From: Streptomyces sp. NBC_01268
GTDB taxonomy: Bacteria; Actinomycetota; Actinomycetes; Streptomycetales; Streptomycetaceae
Assembly: GCF_036240795.1 (NCBI RefSeq)
Contig: NZ_CP108454.1
Coordinates: 558,001 to 622,000 of the forward strand
Reading direction: 5' to 3'
Length of the DNA: 64,000 bases
The translations under genes were made by a program, and so were the position numbers. The notes beneath the pieces were generated by a model. It saw only the letters and a list, made by a program, of their open reading frames with translations, had not been told where the DNA came from and did not search any database. The number at the start of each line of letters is the position of its first letter. The first letter of the stretch is position 1. Shown here in pieces: positions 7,796 through 15,530 of this stretch.

Positions 7796-8697
7796 CCGCC
7801 GGCCGTCGTCGTGCCACCGCCCCGGGCGGCGGTGCGGGCTCCGTGGCAGCCGCCGTCCCGGGTTCCGTCCCGACCGGCGCCGCCGAGCGGCCCGCCCCTC
7901 GTGGCCCGGTGGGCACCGGCTCCCCGGTGCCTCCGGTCGTCGAGCTCCGCGGGGCCTCGAAGACCCACCCGGGGCCGGTGCACGCGCTGCGCGCGGTGGA
8001 CCTGACCGTCGGGGCCGGTGAACTCCTCGCCATCGTCGGCCCGTCGGGCTCCGGCAAGTCGACCATGCTGAACATCATGGGGACCCTGGACCGCCCCACG
8101 ACCGGCACCGTCCACGTCGCCGGGCGGGACGTGGGGGCGCTGTCGGACGCGCAGTTGTCCGCGTTGCGCGCCCGGCACATCGGCTTCGTGTTCCAGCACT
8201 TCCATCTGTCCGCCGGGCGCGACGCCGTCGACAACGTCGGCGACGGGCTCCTCTACGCGGGCGTCGGCCTGCGGGAACGGCGCGCGCGGGCCCGGGCCGC
8301 GCTGGAACGGGTCGGGCTCGGGCACCGCCTCGGCCACCGGCCCACCGAACTGTCCGGCGGCGAGAAGCAGCGCGTCGCCATCGCCCGGGCGCTCGTGGGC
8401 GCACCGGACCTGCTGCTCGCCGACGAACCGACCGGCGCCCTCGACACCGCTTCCGGACGGATCGTGATGGAACTCCTGCACGAACTGAACGCCGCCGGCA
8501 CCGCGGTGTGCGTCATCACCCACGACCACGACATCGCCGACTCCCTGCCGCGCCGGGTGCGCTTCCGCGACGGCGCGGTCGTGGACGACTCAGGGAGGAA
8601 CGGGTCCAGGAGGGACGGATCCCGGAGGGACGAAGCCGAGAGGGACGAAGCCGGACGGGACGCCTCCCTTCGGCATCGGAAGGAGGGGAAGGCATGA
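7792..8697 (+). CDS. MacB-type ABC transporter ATP-binding protein
   Basis: A 301-residue ATPase of the LolD/MacB family. Walker A GPSGSGKS (about 83-90), Q-loop FVFQHFHL, signature LSGGEKQRVAIARAL, Walker B LLLADEPTGALD and switch His (VITHDHD) are all intact. The first 46 residues are Ala/Pro/Gly-rich and outside the domain, so translation may really begin further in, for example at a GTG near 7927. GTG 7792 is kept because of its GTGA overlap with the fusion-protein stop. The C-terminus is a charged, repetitive tail (SRRDGSRRDEAERDEAG) coded by near-repeats that run into the permease ribosome-binding site. It powers efflux with the downstream permease. Confidence 0.9.
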   Translation: MTAGRRRATAPGGGAGSVAAAVPGSVPTGAAERPAPRGPVGTGSPVPPVVELRGASKTHPGPVHALRAVDLTVGAGELLAIVGPSGSGKSTMLNIMGTLDRPTTGTVHVAGRDVGALSDAQLSALRARHIGFVFQHFHLSAGRDAVDNVGDGLLYAGVGLRERRARARAALERVGLGHRLGHRPTELSGGEKQRVAIARALVGAPDLLLADEPTGALDTASGRIVMELLHELNAAGTAVCVITHDHDIADSLPRRVRFRDGAVVDDSGRNGSRRDGSRRDEAERDEAGRDASLRHRKEGKA

Positions 8698-9890
8698 ACC
8701 CGGCACCGCTGCGCCCCGCGCGGCTCGCGCCCCGTGACGTGCTGCGTACCGGAGCGGTCGGCCTGCGCACCCGCCGTACCCGGGTGGTGCTGTCCGCGCT
8801 CGGCATCGCCATCGGCATCGCGACCATGATCGCCGTGGTCGGGCTGTCGACCTCCAGCCGCGCCGATCTGATGAGCCGCCTCGACCGGCTCGGCACCAAC
8901 CTGCTGACCGCCGAGGCCGGTCGCGATCCGTACGGTCAGGAGGTCACCCTGCCCAAGAACGCCGTGTCGATGGTGCGGCGCATCGGGCCCGTCCAGCACG
9001 CGACGGCCACCGCCGACGTGGACGCGCGGATCCGGCGGAGCGACGTCGTGCCCGAGGAACGGACGGCGGGCGTCACCGCGCAGGCCGCCCGGCCGGATCT
9101 GCTCACCGCGCTGGGTGCCGAGGTGAGCCGTGGAGTGTGGCTGAACCGAGCGAACGAGCGCCTTCCGGTGACCGTGCTCGGGGCGGTCGCGGCACGGCGG
9201 CTCGGCGTCACCGAGCCCGGCGAGAAGATCATGATGAACGACGAGTACGTCGTGGTGATCGGCATCCTCGAACCGATCGAGCTGGTCCCCGCTCTGGACC
9301 GGGTGGCGCTGGTCGGGTTCCCCGCGGCCGAGCGCTACTTCGGCTTCGACGGGCACCCGTCCACGGTCTTCGAGCGTTCTTCGGACGGGTCGGTCGAGGA
9401 CGTGCGCGCCGTGCTGGCCCGCACGGTGAGCCCCGGCGACCCCACCGGGGTCAAGGTCTCGCGCCCGTCCGACGCCCTCGCCGCGAAGGCCGCCACCGAC
9501 AAGGGCCTCACCGCGTTGATGCTGGGCCTCGGGGCGGTGGCGCTGCTGGTGGGCGGCGTCGGTGTCGCGAACACCATGGTGGTGTCCGTGCTGGAGCGGC
9601 GTCAGGAGATCGGGCTGCGGCGGGCCCTCGGGGCCACCCGGGGGGCGATCCGGCTGCAGTTCCTCACCGAGTCGCTGCTGCTGTCCGCGCTCGGCGGGGT
9701 GACGGGAGCGGTCCTGGGTGCGGCGGCGACCCACGGCTTCGCCCTGGTGCAGGGCTGGACGCCGGTGGTTCCGCTGTGGTCGCTCGGTGGCGGTCTCGCC
9801 GCCACGCTCGTCATCGGCGCGCTGGCGGGTCTCTATCCCGCCGTCCGGGCCTCCCGCCTGGACCCGACGACGGCGCTCAACGCGACCTGA
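8694..9890 (+). CDS. MacB-type ABC transporter permease (FtsX-like)
   Basis: A 398-residue permease with an N-terminal TM (about 33-55, VLSALGIAIGIATMIAVVG), a large extracytoplasmic MacB_PCD domain and three C-terminal TMs typical of FtsX/MacB permeases. These include LGAVALLVGGVGVANTMVVS, the conserved cytoplasmic loop RRQEIGLRRALGATRGAI, and the final GALAGLYPAVRASRLDPTTAL box. ATG 8694 lies behind AAGGAGGGG and overlaps the ATPase stop, so this start is far better than the upstream in-frame one. The 3' end overlaps the convergent MarR gene by 14 bases. Likely function is export of a peptide, antibiotic or envelope-stress product under the adjacent two-component system. Confidence 0.92.
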   Translation: MNPAPLRPARLAPRDVLRTGAVGLRTRRTRVVLSALGIAIGIATMIAVVGLSTSSRADLMSRLDRLGTNLLTAEAGRDPYGQEVTLPKNAVSMVRRIGPVQHATATADVDARIRRSDVVPEERTAGVTAQAARPDLLTALGAEVSRGVWLNRANERLPVTVLGAVAARRLGVTEPGEKIMMNDEYVVVIGILEPIELVPALDRVALVGFPAAERYFGFDGHPSTVFERSSDGSVEDVRAVLARTVSPGDPTGVKVSRPSDALAAKAATDKGLTALMLGLGAVALLVGGVGVANTMVVSVLERRQEIGLRRALGATRGAIRLQFLTESLLLSALGGVTGAVLGAAATHGFALVQGWTPVVPLWSLGGGLAATLVIGALAGLYPAVRASRLDPTTALNAT

Positions 9891-10335
9891 GCCCCCGGTC
9901 GCCCTGCTCCATGCCGGGGCGCAGGCGGCCGAGGAGGGTGTAGAGCAGGGTGCTCTCGGCGGTGGTGAGGGTGTCGAGGGCGCCGTGGGTGGCCTGCATC
10001 TCCTCGCGGACGCGGCGGATGATCTCCCGGCCGCCGTCCGTGGCCACCACGTTCTTGACGCGGCGGTCGGTGAGGTCGGGCTCGCGGCGCACGAGCTCGC
10101 GGGCTTCGAGGCGGTCCACGATCCCGGTGACGTTGGACGCGTCGCAGACCAGCAGGGTGGCGAGGGCGCGCATCGGCATCGGGGTGTCGAGCTGGGCGAG
10201 GACCTTGGCCTGGGTGGAGGTGAGGCCGTGGTGGGCGGCGGCGGTGGCGAAGTCCCGCCACTGGGCCGTGCCGATGGCGGCGAGGAGCTCCAGGAGCTGG
10301 AGCTTGTCGGGGGTCTCGGGGGCCGTCGCGCTCAT
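9877..10335 (-). CDS. MarR family transcriptional regulator
   Basis: A 152-residue MarR-type winged-helix regulator. Helices around STQAKVLAQLD, MPMRALATLLVCDASNVTGIVDRLEARELV and the wing DRRVKNVVATDGGRE are characteristic. ATG 10335 is chosen because TACGCT (10342-10347) ends 6 bases upstream with a TTGATA -35 at 17-base spacing, predicting a leaderless transcript; a GTG at 10362 is a less likely start. It is divergent from an MFS exporter, the classic arrangement for a repressor of a drug-efflux gene that loses DNA affinity when it binds the drug. Palindromes in the shared intergenic region are probable operators. Its 3' end overlaps the convergent ABC permease by 14 bases. Confidence 0.92.
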   Translation of the reverse strand: MSATAPETPDKLQLLELLAAIGTAQWRDFATAAAHHGLTSTQAKVLAQLDTPMPMRALATLLVCDASNVTGIVDRLEARELVRREPDLTDRRVKNVVATDGGREIIRRVREEMQATHGALDTLTTAESTLLYTLLGRLRPGMEQGDRGLRSR

Positions 10336-10341
10336 GGTTCG

Positions 10342-10370
10342 AGCGTACTCAAGATCTTTCACATTATCAA
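10342..10370 (-). promoter_or_regulatory. marR promoter, leaderless type
   Basis: On the minus strand, TTGATA (10365-10370), a 17-base spacer and TACGCT (10342-10347) end 6 bases before ATG 10335. The -35 overlaps an AT-rich patch shared with the divergent efflux promoter, so one bound regulator could block both directions. Confidence 0.6.
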
Positions 10371-10378
10371 TTGTTTAC

Positions 10379-10435
10379 TTGACCATCTTAAATATCGGGG
10401 TCTACCGTCATCGATGAACTACTTGATGACATCAA
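10379..10435 (+). promoter_or_regulatory. MFS exporter promoter with candidate MarR operators
   Basis: TTGACC (10379-10384), an 18-base spacer and TACCGT (10403-10408) form a plausible promoter. A perfect palindrome TCATCGATGA (10408-10417) overlaps the predicted start point, and an inverted repeat TTGATGACATCAA (10423-10435) lies between it and the start codon. Both fit the size of MarR sites. The region is strikingly AT-rich against its surroundings. Confidence 0.55.
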
Positions 10436-10493
10436 ACATCGACGTCCTGAAGCGATGAGGGGCGGAGCGATGAGGCATGGAGAAGGCCCCCAC

Positions 10494-11984
10494 ATGAGCA
10501 CCACCACCCCGCCGTCCACCGCCGGCGCCAGACGCGAGACCGTCATCGTCTTCGCCCTGAGCCTGGCCGCCATGGTCGTGTCGATGATGCAGACCCTGCC
10601 GGTCCCGATCCTCGGCCTGATCCGTGCCGACCTGGGCGTCTCCACGGCCGAGGTGAGCTGGGTGACCACCGCCACGCTGCTCTCCGCCGCCGTGTTCACG
10701 CCGCTGCTCGGCCGCTTCGGCGACCAGCACGGCAAGAAGCCCACCCTCGTGGCGGTGCTCGGCGTCATGGTCGTCGGCTCCGTCGTCGCCGCCCTGGCGA
10801 CCTCGCTGCCCCTGCTGATCCTGGGCCGCGTGCTCCAGGGCGCGGCGACGGCGATCTTCCCGCTCGCGCTGTCCGTCCTGCGCGAGGAGGTCCGGCCGCA
10901 GAAGCTGCCCGGCGCGATGTCGCTGGTCAGCGGCACCCTCGCCTTCGGCAGCGGCCTCGCGCTCGTCGCCACCGGCCTGCTGACCTCCGGCCCGGACGCC
11001 GACTACCGCAGCGCCTTCTGGATGGCGACCGGCTTCGCCGCGCTGGCCCTGCTCGCCGTCCTCTTCCTGGTCCCCGCGACCCGCCACAAGACCGGTGGCC
11101 GCACCGACTTCCTCGGCGCGCTGGCCCTCGGCGCCACCCTGCTGCTCCTCCTGCTGCCCATCTCGCAGGGGCACGAGTGGGGCTGGACCTCCGGCCGCAC
11201 ACTGGGCAGCTTCGCGGGCGCGGCCGTCATGACCGGTGTCTGGGTCCTGATCGAGCTGAAGGTCCGCGAGCCCCTCGTCGACATGCGCATGTTCGTGCAC
11301 CGGCCGGTGCTCATGGCCAACCTGGCCGGCATCCTCGTCGGCTTCGGCATGTTCGCGAACTTCCTGGGCGTCTCGTACCTCGTCCAGATGCCCCAGGCGC
11401 TCACCGGGTACGGGTTCGACGCGTCGATCCTGCGCGCCTCCGTGCAGTTCCTGCTGCCCGGCGCGATCGTGTCGCTGCTCGCCTCCCCGGTCGGCGGCCA
11501 GCTGGTCCGCCACCGCGGGCCCCGTACGGCGCTGGTCCTGGCCGCGGCGCTCGGCGCCGTCGGCTTCGGCTGGCTGGCCCTGGACCACGGCCACACCGTC
11601 TCGGTGATCGGCGCCGGCGTGATCGTCGGCGCGGCCGTCAGCTTCGGCTACGCGGCGATGCCCGCCGTCATCATGGCGAGCGTCCCGCACCACCAGAGCG
11701 GCATCGCCAACGGCATCAACTCCATCTCCCGCTCCACCGGCAGTGCGATCGGCAGCGCCGTCGTCACCACGATCCTGGCCTCGAAGACCCTGGAGCACCT
11801 GCCGGCGGGTGTCCCGCCGCTGCCCGCGGAGTCCGGCTTCACCCTCACCTTCTGGATCGGGGCGACGGCCTTCGCCCTCGTCGCCGTCATCGCGCGGTTC
11901 GGCCTGCGCGCCGCCCAGGGCCCCCGCGCCACGGCGGCGCCCGCGCCCGCCGCCGATCAGACGGCCGAACCCGCGGCCGTCTGA
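10494..11984 (+). CDS. MFS drug-efflux transporter (DHA2-like)
   Basis: A 496-residue major facilitator with about 14 predicted membrane segments. The motif-A-type loop GRFGDQHGKKP follows TM2, LGRVLQGAATAIFPLALSVLREEV lies in TM4-5, and GIANGINSISRSTGSAIGSAV is near TM11-12. Proton-driven export of a hydrophobic drug is the family role, and the substrate is unknown. ATG 10494 behind GGAGAAG is preferred to an in-frame ATG at 10455, which lacks a comparable binding site and sits close to the operator. The cytosolic tail is Ala/Pro-rich. Control by the divergent MarR protein is very likely. A strong inverted repeat 10 bases after the stop probably ends the transcript. Confidence 0.93.
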   Translation: MSTTTPPSTAGARRETVIVFALSLAAMVVSMMQTLPVPILGLIRADLGVSTAEVSWVTTATLLSAAVFTPLLGRFGDQHGKKPTLVAVLGVMVVGSVVAALATSLPLLILGRVLQGAATAIFPLALSVLREEVRPQKLPGAMSLVSGTLAFGSGLALVATGLLTSGPDADYRSAFWMATGFAALALLAVLFLVPATRHKTGGRTDFLGALALGATLLLLLLPISQGHEWGWTSGRTLGSFAGAAVMTGVWVLIELKVREPLVDMRMFVHRPVLMANLAGILVGFGMFANFLGVSYLVQMPQALTGYGFDASILRASVQFLLPGAIVSLLASPVGGQLVRHRGPRTALVLAAALGAVGFGWLALDHGHTVSVIGAGVIVGAAVSFGYAAMPAVIMASVPHHQSGIANGINSISRSTGSAIGSAVVTTILASKTLEHLPAGVPPLPAESGFTLTFWIGATAFALVAVIARFGLRAAQGPRATAAPAPAADQTAEPAAV

Positions 11985-11993
11985 TCCGTCCGG

Positions 11994-12032
11994 CCGGGCC
12001 CGCCCGTCGTATCCTCGGCGCGGCGGGCCCGG
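11994..12032 (+). terminator. Perfect 11-bp inverted repeat after the MFS gene
   Basis: CCGGGCCCGCC (11994-12004) pairs with GGCGGGCCCGG (12022-12032). The 17-base loop contains TATCCT, which could also be a -10 for the GntR gene. The position 10 bases after the stop suggests a terminator without a U-run, as is common in streptomycetes. An operator over the gntR promoter is the alternative. Confidence 0.5.
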
Positions 12033-12068
12033 GTGGTCCCGGCGCGAGGACGGAAGAGGTCGGACAAG

Positions 12069-12752
12069 GTGGCGGACAGCAGCAGGGCCGGGGCGACGGC
12101 CAAGGAGGCCGGATCGGGCCCGCTCGGAGCGCGGGCCCGCGAGGCCGTCCTGCAGCGCATCGTCGACCGGCGGTACGAACAGGGCGCGCGGCTCGTCGAG
12201 CGGGAGGTCGCCGAGGAGCTCGGCATGTCGCGCGTACCCGTCCGCGAGGCGCTGCGTGCGCTCGTCGCCGAGGGCCTGCTCGAACTGCTCCCGCACAGCG
12301 GGGTGCGCGTACGGCGCCTGGAGCGCACCGACGTGGAGCATCTGTACGAGGTGTGGGAGCCCCTGGCGGTCCAGGCCTCGCGGCTCGCGGCCCGGGTCGC
12401 GGCGGCGGGTGACCCCGCGGGGCTGACCGCGCTGGAGGCGACGCTCCACCAGGCCGAGTCGGCGGCGGCCGAGGCCGAGGGGACGCGGGAGGTCGCCGCG
12501 CACACGGCGTTCCACGAGGGCGTCGTCGCCATGGCCGGCAATCCGCTGCTCGCGCGCATGATGGAGCAGTTGAGCTGGCAGTTGCGCCTGCTCTTCGGGC
12601 TCCGCGAGGAGCCCGCCCACATGCGGGCCCAGCACGCCGAGATGTTCCGGCACATCGCCGCGGGGGACGCGGAGGCGGCGGGGGCCAGCACGCTGCTGCA
12701 CGTGCGGGACAGCCGGGCGGTCGCCCTGCGCTCCCTCTTCGGCGACGCCTGA
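12069..12752 (+). CDS. GntR family regulator, FCD (FadR/VanR) subfamily
   Basis: A 227-residue regulator with an N-terminal winged HTH (about 15-80: LVEREVAEELGMSRVPVREALRALVAEGLLEL) and a C-terminal helical FCD ligand-binding domain (about 85-215). The FCD metal-binding histidines are visible in AHTAFHEGVVAMAG and near HMRAQHAEMFRHIAAGD. GTG 12069, about 9 bases after AGAGG, is preferred to an upstream GTG at 12033 that lies within an inverted repeat. Two identical operator-like sites with GTATAC centres lie just after its stop and before the amidohydrolase gene. The likely role is a metabolite-responsive repressor of the downstream enzyme. The ligand is probably a carboxylic acid or cyclic amide, but that is inference. 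Confidence 0.9.
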   Translation: MADSSRAGATAKEAGSGPLGARAREAVLQRIVDRRYEQGARLVEREVAEELGMSRVPVREALRALVAEGLLELLPHSGVRVRRLERTDVEHLYEVWEPLAVQASRLAARVAAAGDPAGLTALEATLHQAESAAAEAEGTREVAAHTAFHEGVVAMAGNPLLARMMEQLSWQLRLLFGLREEPAHMRAQHAEMFRHIAAGDAEAAGASTLLHVRDSRAVALRSLFGDA

Positions 12753-12758
12753 GAGAAT

Positions 12759-12769
12759 TTGTATACCAA
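12759..12769 (+). promoter_or_regulatory. GntR/FCD operator copy 1
   Basis: TTGTATACCAA starts 7 bases after the gntR stop. It is the exact reverse complement of the second copy at 12874-12884. The GTATAC core flanked by TTG/CAA-type arms matches the general operator form of FCD-type GntR regulators. Confidence 0.65.
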
Positions 12770-12855
12770 AAGCGAGGCCCGACTCCAGCTCCCCCTTGGC
12801 GATGCCTTCAGGATCGGCTTCCATCTGGCGATTCCCCGCCCCTGATGCCCTTCCC

Positions 12856-12883
12856 TTGTTCGGTGCACCTTGATTGGTATACA
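12856..12883 (+). promoter_or_regulatory. Promoter of the amidohydrolase gene
   Basis: TTGTTC (12856-12861), a 16-base spacer and TATACA (12878-12883) predict transcription from about 12890, giving a leader of about 33 bases with AAGGAG before ATG 12923. The -10 lies inside operator copy 2, which implies repression by occlusion. Confidence 0.55.
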
Positions 12884-12884
12884 A
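12874..12884 (+). promoter_or_regulatory. GntR/FCD operator copy 2
   Basis: TTGGTATACAA overlaps the predicted -10 of the amidohydrolase gene. Its centre is 115 bases (about 11 helical turns) from copy 1, a spacing that would allow DNA looping between two bound dimers. Confidence 0.68.
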
Positions 12885-12922
12885 AAACGGGGAGCCGTTG
12901 GCCCCCTCCTCAAGGAGTCCCC

Positions 12923-14266
12923 ATGCAGCCGTCCTCCCCCTCCCCCGCGCTCTCCCGTCGCACGATGCTGGCGGGCGCCGCCGCCCTGGCCGGAACGACG
13001 GCCACCGCGGGCGCCGCCGCCCCCGCGACGGCCGCCCCCGTCGAAGCAGTGGCGGCCACCGGCGCCGCTGCCGGCCGGCAGCGCGACAGGACGGTGGTCT
13101 TCCGCAACGTGCGCGTCTTCGGCGCGGCGAAGCCGACGGACCTCGTGGTCGTCGACGGGCGCGTCTCGGGCCGCCCCGCACCGCACGGGGCGAAGGTCGT
13201 CGACGGCGGGGGCCGGATCGCGCTTCCGTCGCTGGTGGACGCGCACATCCATCCCGACAAGACGACCTGGGGCGGCTCCTGGGTGTCGCGGCGCCCGGCG
13301 AGCGGCATCGCCGACTACGTCGCGCAGGACGTGGAGCTGTTCCGCAGCCAGCGCCGGCCGGTCGCCGAGCGCGCGTACGGGCTGATGTCCCACGCCGTCG
13401 CCCGCGGCACCCGGGCGATGCGCGCCCACGCCGACGTGGCCCCGGCGTACGGCCTGGCCGGAGTGCAGGGCGTCGCCGACGCGCGGGCGCGGCTTCGGCA
13501 CGCGCTCGACGTCCAGATCGTCGCGTTCCCCCAGCACGGTGTGATCCGGACCCCGGGGACGGCGAAGCTGCTGGAGGACGCGGCCCGCGAGGGACTCGTG
13601 GACATGATCGGCGGCATCGACCCCATCGGCTTCGACCAGGCCCTCGAGGAGCAGCTCGACCTGGTCTTCGGCATCGCGGACCGCCACGGCGTCGGCGTGG
13701 ACATCCACCTGCACGACCGCGGCGAGAAGGGGATCAAGGCCATGCGCGGCATCATCGACCGCACCCGCGCCCTCTCCCTCTCGGGCAAGGTCACCGTCAG
13801 CCACGTCTTCTGCCTGCCCGCCCTGTCCGACCGCGACCTGGGCGCGATCGCCGCCGATCTGGGCGCCCAGGACATCGCCCTCACGACCGTCGCCCCCTCC
13901 GACTCGCTGGTCCTGCCGATCGCCCGGCTGCGCGAGCACGGCGTACGGGTCGGCCTCGGATCCGACGGCGTGCGGGACTCCTGGAGCCCGTTCGGCAACG
14001 CGGACATGATGCACCGCGCCCACCTGCTCGGCTGGGTCACGGACGTCCGCCTCGACGACGAGCTGACCGACTGCTACGGCGTCGCCGCGAACGGCGGTGC
14101 GGACGTCATGGGCCTGCCGCACGCCGACCTCCGGCCCGGCGCGCCGGCCGACTTCGTCCTCGTACGGGGCGAGTGCCTGCCCCAGGTCGTGGTGGACATG
14201 CCGCGCCGGGACCTGGTCGTGCACGGCGGCGTCGTGGTGGCCCGCGACCGGGAGTTCCTCGCCTGA
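12923..14266 (+). CDS. Tat-exported amidohydrolase, cytosine deaminase (CodA)-like
   Basis: A 447-residue metal-dependent hydrolase. The N-terminus has a twin-arginine motif (SRRTML) and a hydrophobic h-region ending in an Ala-rich segment (about residues 11-40), so it is probably exported by Tat. The TIM-barrel active site shows HIHPDKT (metal His pair), RAHADV, VAFPQHGV, GGIDPIGF, DIHLHD, SHVFCL and GLGSDGVRDSW, the order seen in cytosine deaminase and related amidohydrolases acting on cyclic amides or N-heterocycles. Start ATG 12923 follows AAGGAG at good spacing. It is single and downstream of the GntR/FCD regulator, with an operator over its promoter. The substrate is not determinable, and an exported CodA-like enzyme is uncommon. 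Confidence 0.87.
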   Translation: MQPSSPSPALSRRTMLAGAAALAGTTATAGAAAPATAAPVEAVAATGAAAGRQRDRTVVFRNVRVFGAAKPTDLVVVDGRVSGRPAPHGAKVVDGGGRIALPSLVDAHIHPDKTTWGGSWVSRRPASGIADYVAQDVELFRSQRRPVAERAYGLMSHAVARGTRAMRAHADVAPAYGLAGVQGVADARARLRHALDVQIVAFPQHGVIRTPGTAKLLEDAAREGLVDMIGGIDPIGFDQALEEQLDLVFGIADRHGVGVDIHLHDRGEKGIKAMRGIIDRTRALSLSGKVTVSHVFCLPALSDRDLGAIAADLGAQDIALTTVAPSDSLVLPIARLREHGVRVGLGSDGVRDSWSPFGNADMMHRAHLLGWVTDVRLDDELTDCYGVAANGGADVMGLPHADLRPGAPADFVLVRGECLPQVVVDMPRRDLVVHGGVVVARDREFLA

Positions 14267-14450
14267 ACGGCGGGCGAGGCGCAGGCGTCTGGCCGACCGG
14301 TGAGGCGTGACGGACGCCGGTGAGCTTCTGGGACGCGGTCCACAGGCGCTCACCGGCGACGTCGCCGCACGTCCCGAAGCCGTCGGCGGTGCGGCCGTGG
14401 GATCGAGGCCACCTCGGCGGAGACTCCGACCCGGAGGCCGCCCGGCCCCG

Positions 14451-15308
14451 TCAGTAGGCGCCGTTGACGTTGTCGATCGAGCCGTAGCGGGCGGCCGCGT
14501 AGTTGCAGGCGGCCGTGATGTTGGCCACCGGGTCGTAGAGGTCGAAGGCCGTGCCGGCCACGTGGTAGGCCTGGAAGGTGGGCTCGATCACCTGGAGCAG
14601 GCCCTTGGACGGCGTGCCGGCGAGGGCGTTGGAGTCCCAGTTGTTGATGGCCAGCGGGTTGCCCGAGGACTCGCGCATGACGTTGCGGTAGATGCCGTCG
14701 TAGCTGCCCGGGATGCCGTTCCTGGCCATGATGTCGAGGGACTCGCGGATCCAGCCGTCCAGGTCGTTCGAGTACGAGACGGCCGAGGCCGCCGACGAGA
14801 CCGCGGCCTGGACCACGGCGGGCGACGCGGCGGACGACGGGTGCGAGACCGCCGGACGCGCGGCGGCGGCGCCGGTCGCGGCTGCCGTACGCGCCACCGC
14901 CGGACGCGCCGCGCTCCCGGCACCCTTGGCGTTCTTGGTGTCGATGGTGAGTCGCAGACCGGGGCGGATGAGGCCCGGGTCCGCGCCGACGGCGGCGCGG
15001 TTGTCGCGGTAGATCGTCTTCCAGCCGCCGCTCACGTGGTGCTTCCGGGCGATCTTCGAGAGCGAGTCGCCGGCGACCACGGAATAGCGGACGGGGCCGC
15101 TCGCCTTCGCCGTCCCGACCGCCGCCTTTTCGATTGCGACGAATGCGACGGCGTGCACCGCCTGCGGGGCCCTCGGGGTCTCGGCCGCCGCGCCGGTGGC
15201 CCCGGCGAGCGGCAGGACGAGTGCGGCGCTGCCGGTGATGCCGACGACGGCCAGTCCGCGGGCGAGCGGGGTGTTCTTGGGGCGGCGGTGCTTCCCGGGT
15301 CCACGCAT
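14451..15308 (-). CDS. Secreted LysM-transglycosylase (cell-wall lytic) protein
   Basis: A 285-residue secreted protein with a signal peptide (about 1-42), a LysM domain (about 73-122, YSVVAGDSLSKIARKH), an Ala/Pro-rich linker, and a C-terminal SLT-type transglycosylase domain (about 185-285). The latter holds the catalytic Glu in RNVMRESSGNPLAINNWD, the GLLQVIEPTFQAYH stretch and YGSIDNVNGAY. It would bind and cleave peptidoglycan outside the cell, probably during growth or spore germination. Start ATG 15308 follows GGAGAGGAA. The 5' leader contains a c-di-AMP riboswitch whose P1 stem contains the ribosome-binding site, so synthesis should fall when c-di-AMP is high. The gene is monocistronic. 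Confidence 0.93.
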   Translation of the reverse strand: MRGPGKHRRPKNTPLARGLAVVGITGSAALVLPLAGATGAAAETPRAPQAVHAVAFVAIEKAAVGTAKASGPVRYSVVAGDSLSKIARKHHVSGGWKTIYRDNRAAVGADPGLIRPGLRLTIDTKNAKGAGSAARPAVARTAAATGAAAARPAVSHPSSAASPAVVQAAVSSAASAVSYSNDLDGWIRESLDIMARNGIPGSYDGIYRNVMRESSGNPLAINNWDSNALAGTPSKGLLQVIEPTFQAYHVAGTAFDLYDPVANITAACNYAAARYGSIDNVNGAY

Positions 15309-15329
15309 GGCGAATTCCTCTCCTTCGCC
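15309..15329 (-). promoter_or_regulatory. Alternative hairpin presenting the ribosome-binding site in its loop
   Basis: GGCGAA (15324-15329) can pair with TTCGCC (15309-15314), leaving GGAGAGGAA as a 9-base loop directly before the ATG. Its 5' arm is the same strand used by the riboswitch P1 stem, so the two structures exclude each other. Confidence 0.6.
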
Positions 15330-15527
15330 TGCGAGGTGAGCTGTCGGGTTCGGGCAGGAGCTGCCCGGCCGCGCTGCGCGCGGCTGCACCCCGAGCCGCC
15401 CCGGAGACCGGGACGGCGGCGAACCTGGGTCCCCCGCTCCTGCCGTACGAGTGGGTGAGTGCGGTGCCCGGGCGGCGGCAGGATTCGGCGTTCCGTCCGG
15501 ATTGCGGGTGACCGTAGGCGAAGGAGA
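15319..15527 (-). promoter_or_regulatory. ydaO-type c-di-AMP riboswitch controlling the lytic gene
   Basis: Read on the minus strand, the leader has the conserved blocks of the ydaO aptamer: CGCCGAATCCTGCC (15477-15490), GGCAGGAGCGGGGGACCC (within 15427-15444) and GAACCCGACAGCTCACC (15335-15351). A perfect 11-bp P1 joins 15517-15527 (TCTCCTTCGCC) to 15319-15329 (GGCGAAGGAGA). The 3' arm of P1 contains part of the Shine-Dalgarno of the gene starting at 15308. In streptomycetes this class is known to control muralytic genes and to lower their expression when c-di-AMP is bound. Confidence 0.88.
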
Positions 15528-15530
15528 ACA

